Source: an uncultured Aquimarina sp. (GTDB lineage Bacteria; Bacteroidota; Bacteroidia; Flavobacteriales; Flavobacteriaceae). From it: a DNA stretch of 64,000 nt. This document shows, in pieces, positions 50,205 through 61,032 of this stretch. Numbering within the stretch: the first letter of the stretch is position 1; each line of letters starts with the position of its first letter. The notes beneath the pieces are model-generated. The model saw only the letters and a list, made by a program, of their open reading frames with translations. It did not search any database and was not told the DNA's origin. The DNA lies in the NCBI GenBank assembly GCA_947502885.1, contig CANNBP010000002.1, forward strand, positions 1-64,000, written 5' to 3'. A program made the position numbers and the translations under genes.

Positions 50205-50745
50205 TTTACATTATAACGACTAAGGTAAGAAACCATTCCGATAGAAATTATTAGGGTGGTTTTTTGTTTCTAGTGGGTATATAAATTTAAGCTAGAATTT
50301 TTTGTCTTGGCTAAGAGAAAGAATTCGTACAATTTTGAAGGTTTATATGCCGATTTGGTTCTTTTTTGGAAAGTAATTCCTGTGAAAATCAATTTTTTTT
50401 ACCTTAAAAATAGAGGTTTTCAACATTACGGTTTTACCGTAAAATGAGCTTTTTTTAACATTTGATTTTTTGACCTATAAAACCGGGTTAACAAGTGAAA
50501 AATAGCAGCTTAACAGAGATCGTGTTTATAAAATTATAGTTTATGTGTTTGGTTCTAATTTGTTGATTTTAAATAGATTGAATATGTTTTTGTAAAACGC
50601 TGTTTTTACAAAAAAAAAACTCCGTGTTGAAAACTTTGTTGAAAACGTTTGTCAACTTTTGGTAAGACTTTTAACCTAATTTTTGATCTTTGTATAACTC
50701 TTAGAATAGAGGGGGATTCTAAAAAAAACTGCTAAAAAATAAATA
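50205..50745 (+). promoter_or_regulatory. Upstream region of nrdB, with a palindromic candidate operator
   Basis: 540 bp without a gene. TTACGGT-TTT-ACCGTAA (50426-50442) is a perfect 7-bp inverted repeat. GTTGAAAAC occurs twice in tandem about 50623-50647. A TTG (about 50661) and TGATCTTTG (about 50683) may be the promoter. Which factor binds is unknown. Confidence 0.35.
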
Positions 50746-51723
50746 ATGAGTATTGTAGAACCAATTTTGCAAGAAAACAAAGATAGATTTGTAATTTTTC
50801 CAATTCAACATCATGATATTTGGGAGTGGTACAAAAAATCAGAAGCTAGTTTTTGGACTGCAGAAGAAATTGACTTGCATCAAGATATTACAGATTGGAA
50901 TACAAAGCTTACAGGTGATGAAAAATATTTCATCAAACATATCTTAGCATTTTTTGCAGCATCTGATGGAATAGTAAATGAAAATCTTGCAGAAAACTTT
51001 GTTAACGAAGTACAATATAGTGAAGCAAAATTTTTCTATGGTTTTCAGATTATGATGGAAAATATCCATTCTGAGACGTACTCATTGCTTATCGACACAT
51101 ATGTAAAAGATGAGAAAGAAAAAGATATGTTATTTAATGCTATAGATAACTTTCCTGCTATTAAGAAAAAAGCTGACTGGGCATTAAAATGGATCGAATC
51201 TGATTCGTTTGCAGAGCGTCTTATTGCTTTTGCAGCTGTAGAAGGGATATTCTTTTCAGGAGCATTTTGTTCTATATTTTGGTTGAAAAAAAGAGGGCTA
51301 ATGCCAGGACTTACTTTTTCAAACGAACTAATATCTAGAGATGAAGGTGTGCACTGTGATTTTGCAGTTCATTTACATAACAAACATTTGGTAAATAAAG
51401 TGGCAAAAGAAAGAATTCGCGAGATAATTGTGGATGCTTTAAATATAGAAAGAGAATTTATAACAGAATCACTTCCAGTAAGTTTGATCGGTATGAATTC
51501 AAAATTAATGACACAGTATTTAGAATTTGTTACCGATAGACTGCTGTCAGAGTTAGAATGTGAAAAAGAGTATGGAACAGCCAATCCATTTGATTTTATG
51601 GATATGATTTCTTTGCAAGGAAAAACGAACTTTTTTGAAAAAAGAGTTTCTGAGTATCAAAAGGCTGGAGTACTTAATAAGGATACCGACGAAAATAAAA
51701 TAAGTTTTGATGCAGATTTTTAG
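50746..51723 (+). CDS. nrdB: Ribonucleotide reductase class Ia beta subunit
   Basis: 325 aa. Di-iron ligands are placed in [24 protein letters not shown] (Glu, His), [12 protein letters not shown] and [12 protein letters not shown]; the radical Tyr is that of SETYSLL. With NrdA it makes dNDPs from NDPs in the cytoplasm. The order nrdB then nrdA with a 367-bp spacer is unusual for a tight operon; dGTPase follows, forming a small nucleotide group. Confidence 0.95.
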   Translation: MSIVEPILQENKDRFVIFPIQHHDIWEWYKKSEASFWTAEEIDLHQDITDWNTKLTGDEKYFIKHILAFFAASDGIVNENLAENFVNEVQYSEAKFFYGFQIMMENIHSETYSLLIDTYVKDEKEKDMLFNAIDNFPAIKKKADWALKWIESDSFAERLIAFAAVEGIFFSGAFCSIFWLKKRGLMPGLTFSNELISRDEGVHCDFAVHLHNKHLVNKVAKERIREIIVDALNIEREFITESLPVSLIGMNSKLMTQYLEFVTDRLLSELECEKEYGTANPFDFMDMISLQGKTNFFEKRVSEYQKAGVLNKDTDENKISFDADF

Positions 51724-51818
51724 ATGCCGATAATTTCCAAAAAGGTGTAGGAGGACATTTAAGGGTAAATGTTTGTCTACATACATCTAAAAAGGCAATT
51801 GAAATAACGATATATTCA

Positions 51819-51866
51819 TTCTGAGCTAATCAAAAGCAATTCTTCTGTTTAATCAGATTAGCTCAG
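51819..51866 (+). terminator. Hairpin between nrdB and nrdA
   Basis: CTGAGCTAATC and GATTAGCTCAG are 11-bp complements around a 26-base loop. There is no clear T-run, so it may be an RNA processing or attenuation element and not a plain terminator. Confidence 0.45.
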
Positions 51867-51943
51867 TTTGATACAGCATTAAGAGCATTACAAACAGAAA
51901 AAAGGGGACGAAAGTCATATTTAACCGTATAGAACCGACAAGA

Positions 51944-51967
51944 TCACTTTATTTTTAAAATAAGGTG
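51944..51967 (+). promoter_or_regulatory. Second hairpin before nrdA
   Basis: TCACTTTATTTT and AAAATAAGGTGA pair almost perfectly, about 125 bp before the nrdA start. With the hairpin at 51819 it suggests control of nrdA separate from nrdB. Confidence 0.4.
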
Positions 51968-52090
51968 ACCTTAAATAAGTAACTGTCTTTATTTGAAAGA
52001 GAGTACTTTTTTGACTTTTAAGATTAAATAAACAACACGAATTAACATTATTTTCTTCAGAAGAAGAAAAATTAAAACCACAAAGAGCGT

Positions 52091-54556
52091 ATGTATGTAG
52101 TAAAAAGAGATGGGCGAAAAGAACCAATCATGTTCGATAAGATTACCGCAAGGGTAAGAAAACTTTGTTATGGACTTAACCCTCTGGTTGATCCTGTAAA
52201 AGTAGCAATGAGAGTTATAGAAGGACTATATGATGGGGTAACTACTAGTGAATTGGATAATCTTGCAGCAGAAATTGCAGCAACCATGACTATAACGCAC
52301 CCAGATTATGCAAAACTTGCAGCACGTATCTCTGTTTCAAATTTACATAAGAATACAAAGAAAACATTTTCTGAAGTGGTTACAGATCTTTATGAATATG
52401 TAAATCCTAGAACAGGAAAAAAAGCACCTTTAATAGCAGATGATGTTTATGAGGTGATTACTGCTAACAAAGAAAAATTAGATTCAACTATCATATATAA
52501 CCGTGATTTTGGTTATGATTATTTTGGTTTTAAAACATTAGAGCGCTCTTATTTGTTAAAAATCAATGGAAAGATAGCAGAACGTCCTCAACATATGCTT
52601 ATGAGAGTTTCTATAGGAATCCATCTTAATGATTTGGATGCAGCTATAGAGACTTATGAGTTAATGTCAAAAAAATACTTTACTCACGCAACACCAACTT
52701 TATTTAACTCTGGTACACCAAAACCTCAAATGTCATCATGCTTTCTTTTAACAATGAAAGATGATAGTATTGACGGAATCTATGATACGTTAAAACAAAC
52801 AGCAAAGATTTCTCAATCAGCAGGAGGAATAGGGTTATCTATTCATAATGTGCGTGCCACTGGGTCGTATATAGCAGGAACAAACGGTACTTCTAACGGA
52901 ATTGTACCAATGCTTAGAGTATACAACGATACGGCACGTTATGTAGATCAAGGAGGAGGAAAACGTAAAGGATCTTTTGCAATTTATGTTGAGCCATGGC
53001 ATGCTGATATTTTTGATTTCCTAGATCTTAAAAAGAATCATGGTAAAGAAGAAATGCGTGCACGTGATTTGTTTTATGCAATGTGGGTGCCAGACTTGTT
53101 TATGAAACGAGTACAGGATGATGCAGAATGGACTTTAATGTGTCCAAATGAATGTCCTGGATTATTTGATATACATAGTGATGAGTTTGAAGAGGCATAT
53201 CTTCGTTTTGAAGCAGAAGGAAAAGGTAGAAGAACTATAAAAGCAAGAGAACTTTGGGAAAAAATTCTTGAATCTCAAATAGAAACGGGTACACCATATA
53301 TGTTGTACAAAGATGCTGCTAATCGTAAGTCGAATCAGCAAAATCTTGGAACAATACGATCTTCTAACTTATGTACAGAGATACTAGAGTATACTAGCCC
53401 AGATGAGGTTGCAGTATGTAATCTAGCTTCGATTGCATTACCAATGTTTGTAAAAAATGGAGAATTTGATCACAAAGAGTTGTTTAAAATTACGAAACGA
53501 GTAACTAAGAACTTAAATAGAGTTATTGATCGTAACTATTATCCTGTAAAAGAAGCCGAAAATTCAAATGTTCGTCACAGACCAATTGGACTAGGAGTAC
53601 AGGGATTAGCAGATGCTTTTATTCAATTACGCTTACCGTTTACAAGTGATGAAGCAAAGAAATTAAATCAAGAGATTTTTGAGACATTATATTTTGCTGC
53701 AGTAACGGCATCTATGGAGGAAGCCAAAAACGATGGACCTTACCAAAGTTATGATGGATCACCTATATCTAAAGGAGAATTTCAATATAATCTTTGGGGA
53801 ATCAAAGATGAAGAATTAAGTGGTCGATGGGATTGGGAAAAATTGCGTAAACAAGTTCTTAAGAATGGAGTGAGAAACTCATTGTTAGTAGCGCCAATGC
53901 CAACAGCATCTACTTCTCAGATATTAGGAAATAATGAAGCTTTTGAGCCTTATACAAGTAATATTTATACTAGACGAGTATTGTCAGGAGAATTTATTGT
54001 GGTTAATAAGCACTTACTAGAAGATTTAGTAAAACTTGGTTTATGGACAGATGAACTAAAAGATGCTATTATGCGTGCTAATGGATCGATACAAAATATT
54101 GATATCATTCCACAAGATTTGAAAGAACTGTATAAAACTGTTTGGGAGATGAGTATGAAAGATATTATCGATATGTCTCGTCATAGAGGGTATTTTATTG
54201 ACCAATCACAGTCTCTTAACCTGTTTATGGAAGGAGCAACGATGGCCAAGCTAACTTCAATGCATTTTTATGCTTGGAAGAGTGGTTTAAAAACAGGGAT
54301 GTATTACTTAAGAACAAAATCTGCAGTTGATGCGATTAAGTTTACTTTGAAAACAGAAAAGAAAGAAATACCGCAACCAGAAAAAGTAGCTGTTGCTGCA
54401 GCTCAGGTAATGGAAGCGCAAGCAACTCCTAACCCGGAGCCTCAAAAAGAAGTGGTTGCGTCAGAAAGTACAGCACTTACTCCTGAAGAACTTCGTGCAA
54501 TTATTGCACAGTCAAAAGAAGCAGAAGGAGATGATTGTTTAATGTGTGGGTCTTAA
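52091..54556 (+). CDS. nrdA: Ribonucleotide reductase class Ia alpha subunit
   Basis: 821 aa. ATP-cone at residues 1-90 ([20 protein letters not shown]), so activity is probably dATP-controlled. Catalytic parts: [19 protein letters not shown] Cys in the finger region, [20 protein letters not shown] near 440 and [17 protein letters not shown] near 610. The C-terminus ends DDCLMCGS with the CxxC redox pair. A Ala/Pro/Gln-rich linker (about 755-795) precedes it. Confidence 0.95.
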   Translation: MYVVKRDGRKEPIMFDKITARVRKLCYGLNPLVDPVKVAMRVIEGLYDGVTTSELDNLAAEIAATMTITHPDYAKLAARISVSNLHKNTKKTFSEVVTDLYEYVNPRTGKKAPLIADDVYEVITANKEKLDSTIIYNRDFGYDYFGFKTLERSYLLKINGKIAERPQHMLMRVSIGIHLNDLDAAIETYELMSKKYFTHATPTLFNSGTPKPQMSSCFLLTMKDDSIDGIYDTLKQTAKISQSAGGIGLSIHNVRATGSYIAGTNGTSNGIVPMLRVYNDTARYVDQGGGKRKGSFAIYVEPWHADIFDFLDLKKNHGKEEMRARDLFYAMWVPDLFMKRVQDDAEWTLMCPNECPGLFDIHSDEFEEAYLRFEAEGKGRRTIKARELWEKILESQIETGTPYMLYKDAANRKSNQQNLGTIRSSNLCTEILEYTSPDEVAVCNLASIALPMFVKNGEFDHKELFKITKRVTKNLNRVIDRNYYPVKEAENSNVRHRPIGLGVQGLADAFIQLRLPFTSDEAKKLNQEIFETLYFAAVTASMEEAKNDGPYQSYDGSPISKGEFQYNLWGIKDEELSGRWDWEKLRKQVLKNGVRNSLLVAPMPTASTSQILGNNEAFEPYTSNIYTRRVLSGEFIVVNKHLLEDLVKLGLWTDELKDAIMRANGSIQNIDIIPQDLKELYKTVWEMSMKDIIDMSRHRGYFIDQSQSLNLFMEGATMAKLTSMHFYAWKSGLKTGMYYLRTKSAVDAIKFTLKTEKKEIPQPEKVAVAAAQVMEAQATPNPEPQKEVVASESTALTPEELRAIIAQSKEAEGDDCLMCGS

Positions 54557-54576
54557 AGACCCGATTTATATAGGGT

Positions 54577-54614
54577 AAAAAGGGAAGTTTTCTTAACAGA
54601 TGCTTCCCTTTTTT
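54577..54614 (+). terminator. Terminator after nrdA
   Basis: AAAAGGGAAG and CTTCCCTTTT pair around a 14-base loop, followed by TTTATTACT. Confidence 0.75.
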
Positions 54615-54732
54615 ATTACTTTTGAGCGAGCTCTCATTAAAAATTGAGATAAGAGGAATTATACTGTATTACTTGAGTTTGTTTTCTACAATACTGCTAC
54701 AGCCTCTTTCATAAATAGGAATTACAGATATT

Positions 54733-56079
54733 ATGATGAATTGGGAACAACTCTTGTCGTTAAAAAGGCAAGGGGATAAGAATAAAAGATTGCGAAAAGA
54801 GCAAGATGAAACACGTTTAGGTTTTGAAGTTGATTATGATCGTATTATTTTTTCGTCTGCATTTAGAAGTCTACAAGATAAAACACAGGTAATTCCTTTG
54901 TCAAAAACCAGTTTTGTACATACTCGATTAACACATAGTTTAGAGGTGTCAGTTGTGGGGCGCTCTTTGGGTAGAGTGGTAGGTAAAAAAATACTAGAAA
55001 AATACCCTCATCTTTCTACAATTCATGGATATCAATTTAATGATTTTGGTGCAATAGTAGCTGCGGCGGCACTGGCTCATGATATAGGTAATCCACCATT
55101 TGGACATTCTGGAGAAAAGGCTATAGGAGAGTATTTTAAAACAGGAACAGGTAAAAGGTATAAGAATCAATTAACGGCAAAACAATATCAGGATTTAACT
55201 GATTTTGAGGGTAACGCCAATGGTTTTAAAATCCTTACCGAATCTAGAGAAGGTATAGAAGGAGGGCTTCGTTTATCCTTTGCTACTTTAGGAGCATTTA
55301 TGAAATACCCTAAAGAGTCACTCCCAAAAAAGCCTACAAAACATATCGCTCATAAAAAATTTGGTTACTTTCAAAATGAAACTTCTTTTTTTAAAGAAGT
55401 AGCAGAAGAAGTAGGATTATTAAGGTACAATGTTGCAGGAGAAGCTACCTATAGTCGCCATCCTTTAACTTTCTTAGTAGAAGCAGCAGATGATATTTGC
55501 TATACTATTATTGATTTTGAAGATGGTATTAATCTGGGGTTAATCGATGAAGAGTATGCTTTAGAGTATCTGCTTAAGCTGGTAAAAGATACTTTAAATA
55601 CCTCAAAATATCATCAATTAACAACTACAGCAGACCGATTAAGTTACCTTAGGGCTTTGGCAATAAATACACTTATACAAGAAGCTGCAACAATTTTTAT
55701 TGAGCATGAAGAGGCTATACTTTCAGGAACTTTTGATACAGCCTTAATTGATAAAAGTAAGTACGAAGCACAGATAGGAGATATTATCAAAATCAGCGTA
55801 GATAAAATATATCAGAGTCAAGAAGTTACCGAAAAAGAAATTGCTGGTTATGAAATCTTAGCAACACTTTTGGATAGGTATTGTATCGCCACTGATAATT
55901 TTAATCAAGGAATTGACTCGAATTATGATAAACTTATTCTTAGAGCCGAAGGCGGTAATTTTGATTATAAAAATGATGATATGTATACTAGACTCATAAG
56001 TATAAGTAATTATGTAGCCAGTCTAACAGATGGTAATGCTTTATTAAAATTTCAAAAGATAAGAGGGTTGCAATTGTAA
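54733..56079 (+). CDS. dgt: dGTP triphosphohydrolase (dNTPase)
   Basis: 448 aa (starts at 54733 or the next ATG at 54736). HD-domain residues: RLTHSLEVSVVGR near residue 62, LAHDIGNPPFGHSGEKAI near 115, and AADDICYTIIDFEDG near 252. The family degrades dGTP or other dNTPs, balancing the products of the RNR genes just upstream. ATP-independent enzyme of the cytoplasm. Confidence 0.9.
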   Translation: MMNWEQLLSLKRQGDKNKRLRKEQDETRLGFEVDYDRIIFSSAFRSLQDKTQVIPLSKTSFVHTRLTHSLEVSVVGRSLGRVVGKKILEKYPHLSTIHGYQFNDFGAIVAAAALAHDIGNPPFGHSGEKAIGEYFKTGTGKRYKNQLTAKQYQDLTDFEGNANGFKILTESREGIEGGLRLSFATLGAFMKYPKESLPKKPTKHIAHKKFGYFQNETSFFKEVAEEVGLLRYNVAGEATYSRHPLTFLVEAADDICYTIIDFEDGINLGLIDEEYALEYLLKLVKDTLNTSKYHQLTTTADRLSYLRALAINTLIQEAATIFIEHEEAILSGTFDTALIDKSKYEAQIGDIIKISVDKIYQSQEVTEKEIAGYEILATLLDRYCIATDNFNQGIDSNYDKLILRAEGGNFDYKNDDMYTRLISISNYVASLTDGNALLKFQKIRGLQL

Positions 56080-56085
56080 TAAAAA

Positions 56086-56115
56086 AACCTGTCTAAAAAT
56101 GGATTTAGACAGGTT
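56086..56115. terminator. Bidirectional terminator between dgt and the lipocalin gene
   Basis: AACCTGTCTAAA and TTTAGACAGGTT are perfect 12-bp complements with a 6-base loop, A-run before and TT-rich after; convergent genes on both sides. Confidence 0.8.
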
Positions 56116-56143
56116 GAAAATTAATCTTTTAAAGATTGATGTT

Positions 56144-56629
56144 TTAGATTTTAGAGAATGTTTCAATATATACAGAGGTTTTTTCCTCACCATTTTCTGT
56201 ATAAGTTTCTGTAGATTCAAGTTTTAAAGTAGTATCTGTTAATTCTATAATTGTATAATTCTCTTCGTATAACCGATTGTCTTCAGCCGTTTCATCATGA
56301 ATGTATTCAGTAAGTCGATTATCAGATAACTCCCATACATAATCAACACTTATTGAAGGTGTGCATTTTTGATCAATCATTGTGTATTCTGTGAATTTTA
56401 AGAGGTTACTACCATCTTCTTTGATAGAAATATCCATTATATATTGATCACCGCAAGCTTCAATTGTAAAGATGTCTCCGTCTTCATCTTCGCTAATAAG
56501 ATTCCATTTTCCAACAAGGTTGGCTTCGTTAATTTCTAGGAAATTTGGTCCCGAAGATTCGTCGTCTTTTTTACAAGAAATCGTTGATAGTACTGCGATG
56601 AATAGTATAAATAAGCTTAGTTTTTTCAT
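56144..56629 (-). CDS. Lipocalin-like lipoprotein, single domain
   Basis: 161 aa. Lipobox AVLSTISC, then KKDDESSGP. LVGKWNLISEDEDGDIFTIE is the lipocalin entry, with the Cys pair EACGDQY and QKCTPSI that probably forms a disulphide; ends KTSVYIETFSKI. Related to each of the two domains of the next gene. Surface or periplasmic; ligand unknown. Confidence 0.75.
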   Translation of the reverse strand: MKKLSLFILFIAVLSTISCKKDDESSGPNFLEINEANLVGKWNLISEDEDGDIFTIEACGDQYIMDISIKEDGSNLLKFTEYTMIDQKCTPSISVDYVWELSDNRLTEYIHDETAEDNRLYEENYTIIELTDTTLKLESTETYTENGEEKTSVYIETFSKI

Positions 56630-56712
56630 AGAGGTAATTTTATAGGTATAAATTTTTAATTATGTTACCTAATACAATTAAGTGTTATCAGGTAACTTAT
56701 AGCTTTTTGTAT

Positions 56713-57675
56713 TTATATTTTGGTAAAAGTTTCAATGTAAACTGAGGTTTGTTCTATGCCATTTTGAATGTATGTTTCAGTAGATCTAAGTTTTAATGTT
56801 GTACTGGTTAATTCTAAAATAGTAGAAACATCTTCGTCATATCTGTCATCAGAATTTGTTGTGGTATATGTTGTAAATTGATCACCAGATATTTCCCAAA
56901 CATAATCCCAACTCGTTGAAGCGATGCATTCTTCTCCTTGTTCAGTATATTCTTTGTATTTGGCCAAATTACCTCCGTCACTTTTAAAAGAAAGAGCCAT
57001 AACATATCTGTCATTGCAAGAAGTAATAGTATAGATATTGCCATCTTTTTCCTCGCTAATAAGATTCCATTCTCCTGTAAAATTAGGTTCGGTATAAGGT
57101 GCTGTTGTGTTATCTGTTTCTTCAGAGGGGTCAATATTGTTTAAGTCTTCATTGTTTTCTGAAGTTTCTGTTATGTCAATAGGGTCAGGTTCTCCAATAT
57201 TAGTATATGTATCGATATAAATAGAGGTTTGTTCTTTACCTTGATTGTCTATATAGGTTTCTGTGGTTTTTAACTTTAGAGTGGTGCTGTTTAATTCTAT
57301 TACTGTAAAAGTGTCCTCTTCAAATCGAATGTTCCCAAGGGTTTTGTTAGTAACAAATGTCGTGAATATGTTATTCGTAATTTCCCAATTGTAATTAATA
57401 CTTACTGAAGAAATACATTGCTCACCTTGTTTAATATACGCTATAAAATTAGCCCAGTTACTGTCACTTTGATTGAAAGCCAGGTTCATGATGTGTTTGT
57501 CATCACAGGACTCGATTGGTTGCGTTTTTCCATTTTCTTCGGTAGAGACCAATTCCCATTTCCCTTTAAGATTGGTTTCATTAATTTCTATAAAGTTTGA
57601 TGAATCATCATCTTTTTTGCATGAAGTTGCAAATGCTAATGAAGCGATCAATAGAAACCCACTTATTTTTTTCAT
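56713..57675 (-). CDS. Lipocalin-like lipoprotein, two tandem domains
   Basis: 320 aa. Lipobox SLAFATSC. Domain 1 (about 30-150) opens LKGKWELVSTEENGK; domain 2 (about 195-320) opens FTGEWNLISEEKDGN; both have ESCDDKHIMNLAF or TSCNDRYVMALSF and end in QTSVYIxT. An acidic Thr-rich linker (DITETSENNEDLNNIDPSEE) joins them. It arose by duplication of the gene type next door. Confidence 0.75.
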   Translation of the reverse strand: MKKISGFLLIASLAFATSCKKDDDSSNFIEINETNLKGKWELVSTEENGKTQPIESCDDKHIMNLAFNQSDSNWANFIAYIKQGEQCISSVSINYNWEITNNIFTTFVTNKTLGNIRFEEDTFTVIELNSTTLKLKTTETYIDNQGKEQTSIYIDTYTNIGEPDPIDITETSENNEDLNNIDPSEETDNTTAPYTEPNFTGEWNLISEEKDGNIYTITSCNDRYVMALSFKSDGGNLAKYKEYTEQGEECIASTSWDYVWEISGDQFTTYTTTNSDDRYDEDVSTILELTSTTLKLRSTETYIQNGIEQTSVYIETFTKI

Positions 57676-57979
57676 TAATTTAATTTTTTACTTTTTTGTA
57701 TATGTCAGAATTAGACTAAATGTTACCATAGGATTTGTGTTTTTTTTCACATCTATAATATATTTTGAATTTATGACTCTTTTTTTCGTAACAAGCGATA
57801 ACAAAAATCTGCTTTGCAAGTCGCGGTTTATATAAAAAAAGCGAAGGTATGAGTAAGAAGGATATCAGGAGTCCTGTATTATGATATACTTGAAGATATA
57901 GGACTTATTAATATGTAAATAATTTAAAAAAAACGCTGAGAATTACCGAGAAGAGAGTTTCTTTTGAAAACTATTGGTA
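57676..57979. other. Gap without a gene, about 300 bp
   Basis: Between the two-domain lipocalin gene start and the dxs stop. Only AT-rich DNA; one promoter for the lipocalin gene is expected here. Nothing further recognised. Confidence 0.4.
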
Positions 57980-59746
57980 TTAGAGATTTTCTTTAATCAC
58001 TTTTGAAATCTTAGAAATAGAAATCCCAGAAATTTCATGTAATTCTTCTACTTTGCCATGATCAATAAATTGATCAGGTATACCTAATGGGATAATGCTA
58101 TTTTTGAAGCCAAACTGATTTGCAAACTCAATCACAGAGTTTCCAAATCCGCCTTTAATGACTCCGTTTTCTACAGTGATAATAGTGGTATATTTATTTA
58201 GAACTTTTTTAAGTAAGGTAGAGTCTAATGGCTTTATAAAACCAAAGTGGTAATGCCCAATAGTTTGTTCGATATTACTTAAGGCTTTGGTAACATTATA
58301 TGCAACAGACCCGGTTGATATCACTGCAATTTTAGAGCCTTCTTGATAACATTTACCTTTTCCAATCTCGAGAGACTGCATTGGCGTTTTCCAATTGGTA
58401 ATATGTCCTCTTCCTCGTGGGTAACGTATGGCTATTGGGTGTTGTAATCCAAGAGATGCTGTGTATAATAAATTACGTAATTCAATTTCATCTGCTGGCG
58501 CGGCAATAATCATGTTAGGAATACAGTTAAGGTAAGCAATATCAAAAACTCCATGGTGTGTTGCACCATCTTCGCCAACGATCCCAGCTCTATCGATACA
58601 AAAGATTACAGGTAAATTTTGTAAAGCCACATCATGAATTACTTGGTCATATGCGCGTTGTAAGAAGGTTGAATAAATAGTGCAAAAGGGTATTAGACCT
58701 TGTGTGGCCATGCCAGCAGCAAGAGTTACTGCATGTTGCTCGGCAATGCCAACATCGATTGCTCTATCGGGCATTTCTTGCATCATATATTTTAATGAGC
58801 TACCTGTAGGCATTGCAGGAGTAATACCTACAATCTTTTTATTGGCTCTTGCTAGCTCTAGAATAGTATAGCCAAATACATCCTGAAATTTAGGAGGCAA
58901 CCCTGTGTTATTTTTAGGGATTAAATCACCTGTTGAGGCATCAAATTTGCCAGGAGCATGGTATTTTACCTGATTCTCTTCGGCTTGTCTTAATCCTTTA
59001 CCCTTTGTAGTGATAACATGTAATAGTTTTGGTCCTTTGATTTCTTTCAATTGTTCTAATGTAGATCGTAATGAAGATAAGTCATGACCATCAATGGGAC
59101 CAAAATAATTAAAATTTAAAGCCTCTATAATATTGTTAGTTCTTGGTTTTACGCCAACTTTTGCTTTAGTAAGATATTCTTTTAGTGCACCAACGCTGGG
59201 GTCAATTCCTATCGCGTTATCATTTAGGATAACTAACATGTTTGCATCGGTTACTCCGGCGTGATTTAGACCTTCAAATGCCATACCACTTGCAATAGAT
59301 GCGTCTCCTATAACCGCTATATGATGTTTATGTGTTTCTCCTTTTAATTTTGAAGCAATAGCCATGCCTAATGTTGCAGATATAGAAGTAGAAGAGTGCC
59401 CAACACCAAAAGTATCATATTCGCTCTCGCTGCGTTTGGGGAAACCACTAATGCCATTTAGTTGGCGGTTGGTGTGAAAAATGTCTTTTCGTCCCGTAAG
59501 AATTTTATGAGGGTAGGCTTGATGTCCTACGTCCCAAACCAAAAGATCGTTTGGAGTATCAAACATGTAGTGTAAGGCAATAGTTAATTCTATTACTCCA
59601 AGACTAGCTCCTAGATGTCCTTCTTTGGTGGCAACAATATCGATCACAAACTCTCTTAGCTCTTTAGCTAATTGAGGCAATTGATCTGTAGATAATTTTC
59701 GCAGATCTGAAGGAAATTTGATATGTGATAATAAGGAGTGTTGCAT
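57980..59746 (-). CDS. dxs: 1-deoxy-D-xylulose-5-phosphate synthase
   Basis: 588 aa, slightly short for the family. Thiamine diphosphate site: IAVIGDASIASGMAFEGLNH near residue 145; catalytic Glu in DVGIAEQHAVTLAAGMA near 335; GVGHSSTSISATLGMA near 112 carries the substrate loop. First enzyme of the MEP isoprenoid pathway, from pyruvate and glyceraldehyde 3-phosphate. A TACTTTTG motif lies only 4 bp before the ATG on the minus strand, so the mRNA may be leaderless. Confidence 0.95.
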   Translation of the reverse strand: MQHSLLSHIKFPSDLRKLSTDQLPQLAKELREFVIDIVATKEGHLGASLGVIELTIALHYMFDTPNDLLVWDVGHQAYPHKILTGRKDIFHTNRQLNGISGFPKRSESEYDTFGVGHSSTSISATLGMAIASKLKGETHKHHIAVIGDASIASGMAFEGLNHAGVTDANMLVILNDNAIGIDPSVGALKEYLTKAKVGVKPRTNNIIEALNFNYFGPIDGHDLSSLRSTLEQLKEIKGPKLLHVITTKGKGLRQAEENQVKYHAPGKFDASTGDLIPKNNTGLPPKFQDVFGYTILELARANKKIVGITPAMPTGSSLKYMMQEMPDRAIDVGIAEQHAVTLAAGMATQGLIPFCTIYSTFLQRAYDQVIHDVALQNLPVIFCIDRAGIVGEDGATHHGVFDIAYLNCIPNMIIAAPADEIELRNLLYTASLGLQHPIAIRYPRGRGHITNWKTPMQSLEIGKGKCYQEGSKIAVISTGSVAYNVTKALSNIEQTIGHYHFGFIKPLDSTLLKKVLNKYTTIITVENGVIKGGFGNSVIEFANQFGFKNSIIPLGIPDQFIDHGKVEELHEISGISISKISKVIKENL

Positions 59747-59857
59747 GATGCAAAAGTACTATTTTGGACGGATTATATATGCATCAATTTAGTGTTGCGT
59801 TTTTGTGTTATGTAAATGGAGATATTTTGGTTAGTTTTACTTCAAAATTTAAAGCAT

Positions 59858-60307
59858 ATGTTAGACCCATTAGATGATTCTTATTTTATGAAAAAAGCGC
59901 TTCAGGAGGCAGAATTAGCTTATGAGAAAGACGAAGTTCCTATAGGTGCAGTTATTGTTGTTTCAGATAGAATTATTGCTAGAGCACATAACTTGACTGA
60001 GTTACTAAATGATGTAACAGCTCATGCCGAAATGCAGGCCATAACAGCTGCAGCAAATTTTTTAGGAGGAAAGTATCTAAAAGACTGTACTTTGTATGTT
60101 ACTCTTGAGCCATGCCAAATGTGTGCTGGTGCTTTGTATTGGAGTCAAATAGGGAAAATAGTGTATGGGGCTGTAGATGAGCAAAGAGGATGTGGTGTTA
60201 TGGGTACAAAATTACACCCTAAGACAAAAGTTGTAGGAGGCGTTCTAGCAGAAGAATGTAGTACTCTTATTACTAAATTTTTTGTTGAAAAACGAAATTT
60301 GAACTAG
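59858..60307 (+). CDS. tadA: tRNA adenosine deaminase
   Basis: 149 aa from the ATG at 59858 (MLDPLDDSYFMKKAL); an earlier start at 59816 is possible but atypical. Zinc site HAEMQAITAAANF and EPCQMCAGALYW. KDEVPIGAVIVV is the TadA entry and GCGVMGTKLHP the C-terminal part. It makes inosine at the wobble base of tRNA-Arg(ACG). Confidence 0.9.
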   Translation: MLDPLDDSYFMKKALQEAELAYEKDEVPIGAVIVVSDRIIARAHNLTELLNDVTAHAEMQAITAAANFLGGKYLKDCTLYVTLEPCQMCAGALYWSQIGKIVYGAVDEQRGCGVMGTKLHPKTKVVGGVLAEECSTLITKFFVEKRNLN

Positions 60308-60375
60308 ACGAAAATTTATTAAGGGATTCTTTTTTTAGTAAAATGAAATAATGAATGGCGACTCGAGTGAAATAA

Positions 60376-60401
60376 AAAAGCACCGCAATTGCAGTGCTTT
60401 T
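60376..60401. terminator. Terminator between tadA and the cold-shock gene
   Basis: AAAAGCAC and GTGCTTTT around CGCAATTGCA; works for both converging genes. Confidence 0.75.
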
Positions 60402-60423
60402 GAAACTTAGAATATATACCTTA

Positions 60424-60618
60424 TTAGTGGATTATGCGCACATTGGCAGCAGTAAGCCCCTTTCTTCCTTCTTCTTCTTGATACTCTACTTTGTCACCTT
60501 CGTTTAATGCTTCGCCATCAATTCCCGAAGCGTGTACAAAAATGTCTTTTCCTGTTTCGTCGTTGGTAATAAATCCGTAACCTTTTGATTCATTAAAAAA
60601 TTTAACTGTTCCTTCCAT
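60424..60618 (-). CDS. Cold-shock domain protein
   Basis: 64 aa. Single OB-fold: MEGTVKFFNESKGYGFITND contains RNP1 (KGYGFI) and KDIFVHASGID RNP2. RNA/DNA chaperone. Ends with GLTAANVRIIH. Confidence 0.95.
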   Translation of the reverse strand: MEGTVKFFNESKGYGFITNDETGKDIFVHASGIDGEALNEGDKVEYQEEEGRKGLTAANVRIIH

Positions 60619-60702
60619 TGTAATAAAAAAATAAATATTTGAGTACTAAAGGTAATTTTAAATTTTTGATGAATCATCATTTCTATGTAAATATTTTTTC
60701 AT

Positions 60703-60960
60703 TTAAAGGTTATCTTTTTCTTTATTCTTCTCGTAATCCCTCATTTTTCGTAGGTTTTCTTCGGTAAGCATATAGTCTTTTACATCTTTATTTTTCCAAC
60801 GATGATAAATAAAAAGCGGCATCAAGATAAATGATGCTGTTAATATTCCTATTCCCACAAGTTTATCACCAGTAAGGTGATCCCCAGTGTTCTTGAAATA
60901 ATACCCAACACATACTAATAAAACAACGATGATAAGTACTATTTTGATGATATATTTCAT
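60703..60960 (-). CDS. Small membrane protein
   Basis: 85 aa with two helices (about 3-22 and 36-54) and the charged C-terminus MLTEENLRKMRDYEKNKEKDN. Lies between the CLC and cold-shock genes. Family not recognised. Confidence 0.55.
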   Translation of the reverse strand: MKYIIKIVLIIVVLLVCVGYYFKNTGDHLTGDKLVGIGILTASFILMPLFIYHRWKNKDVKDYMLTEENLRKMRDYEKNKEKDNL

Positions 60961-61032
60961 GATTTATTTTGTTGTTTGTTTTCTCTTAAATCGTTACAGA
61001 TTTAATCTTAAACTTGGTGTCAATGATTGTTA

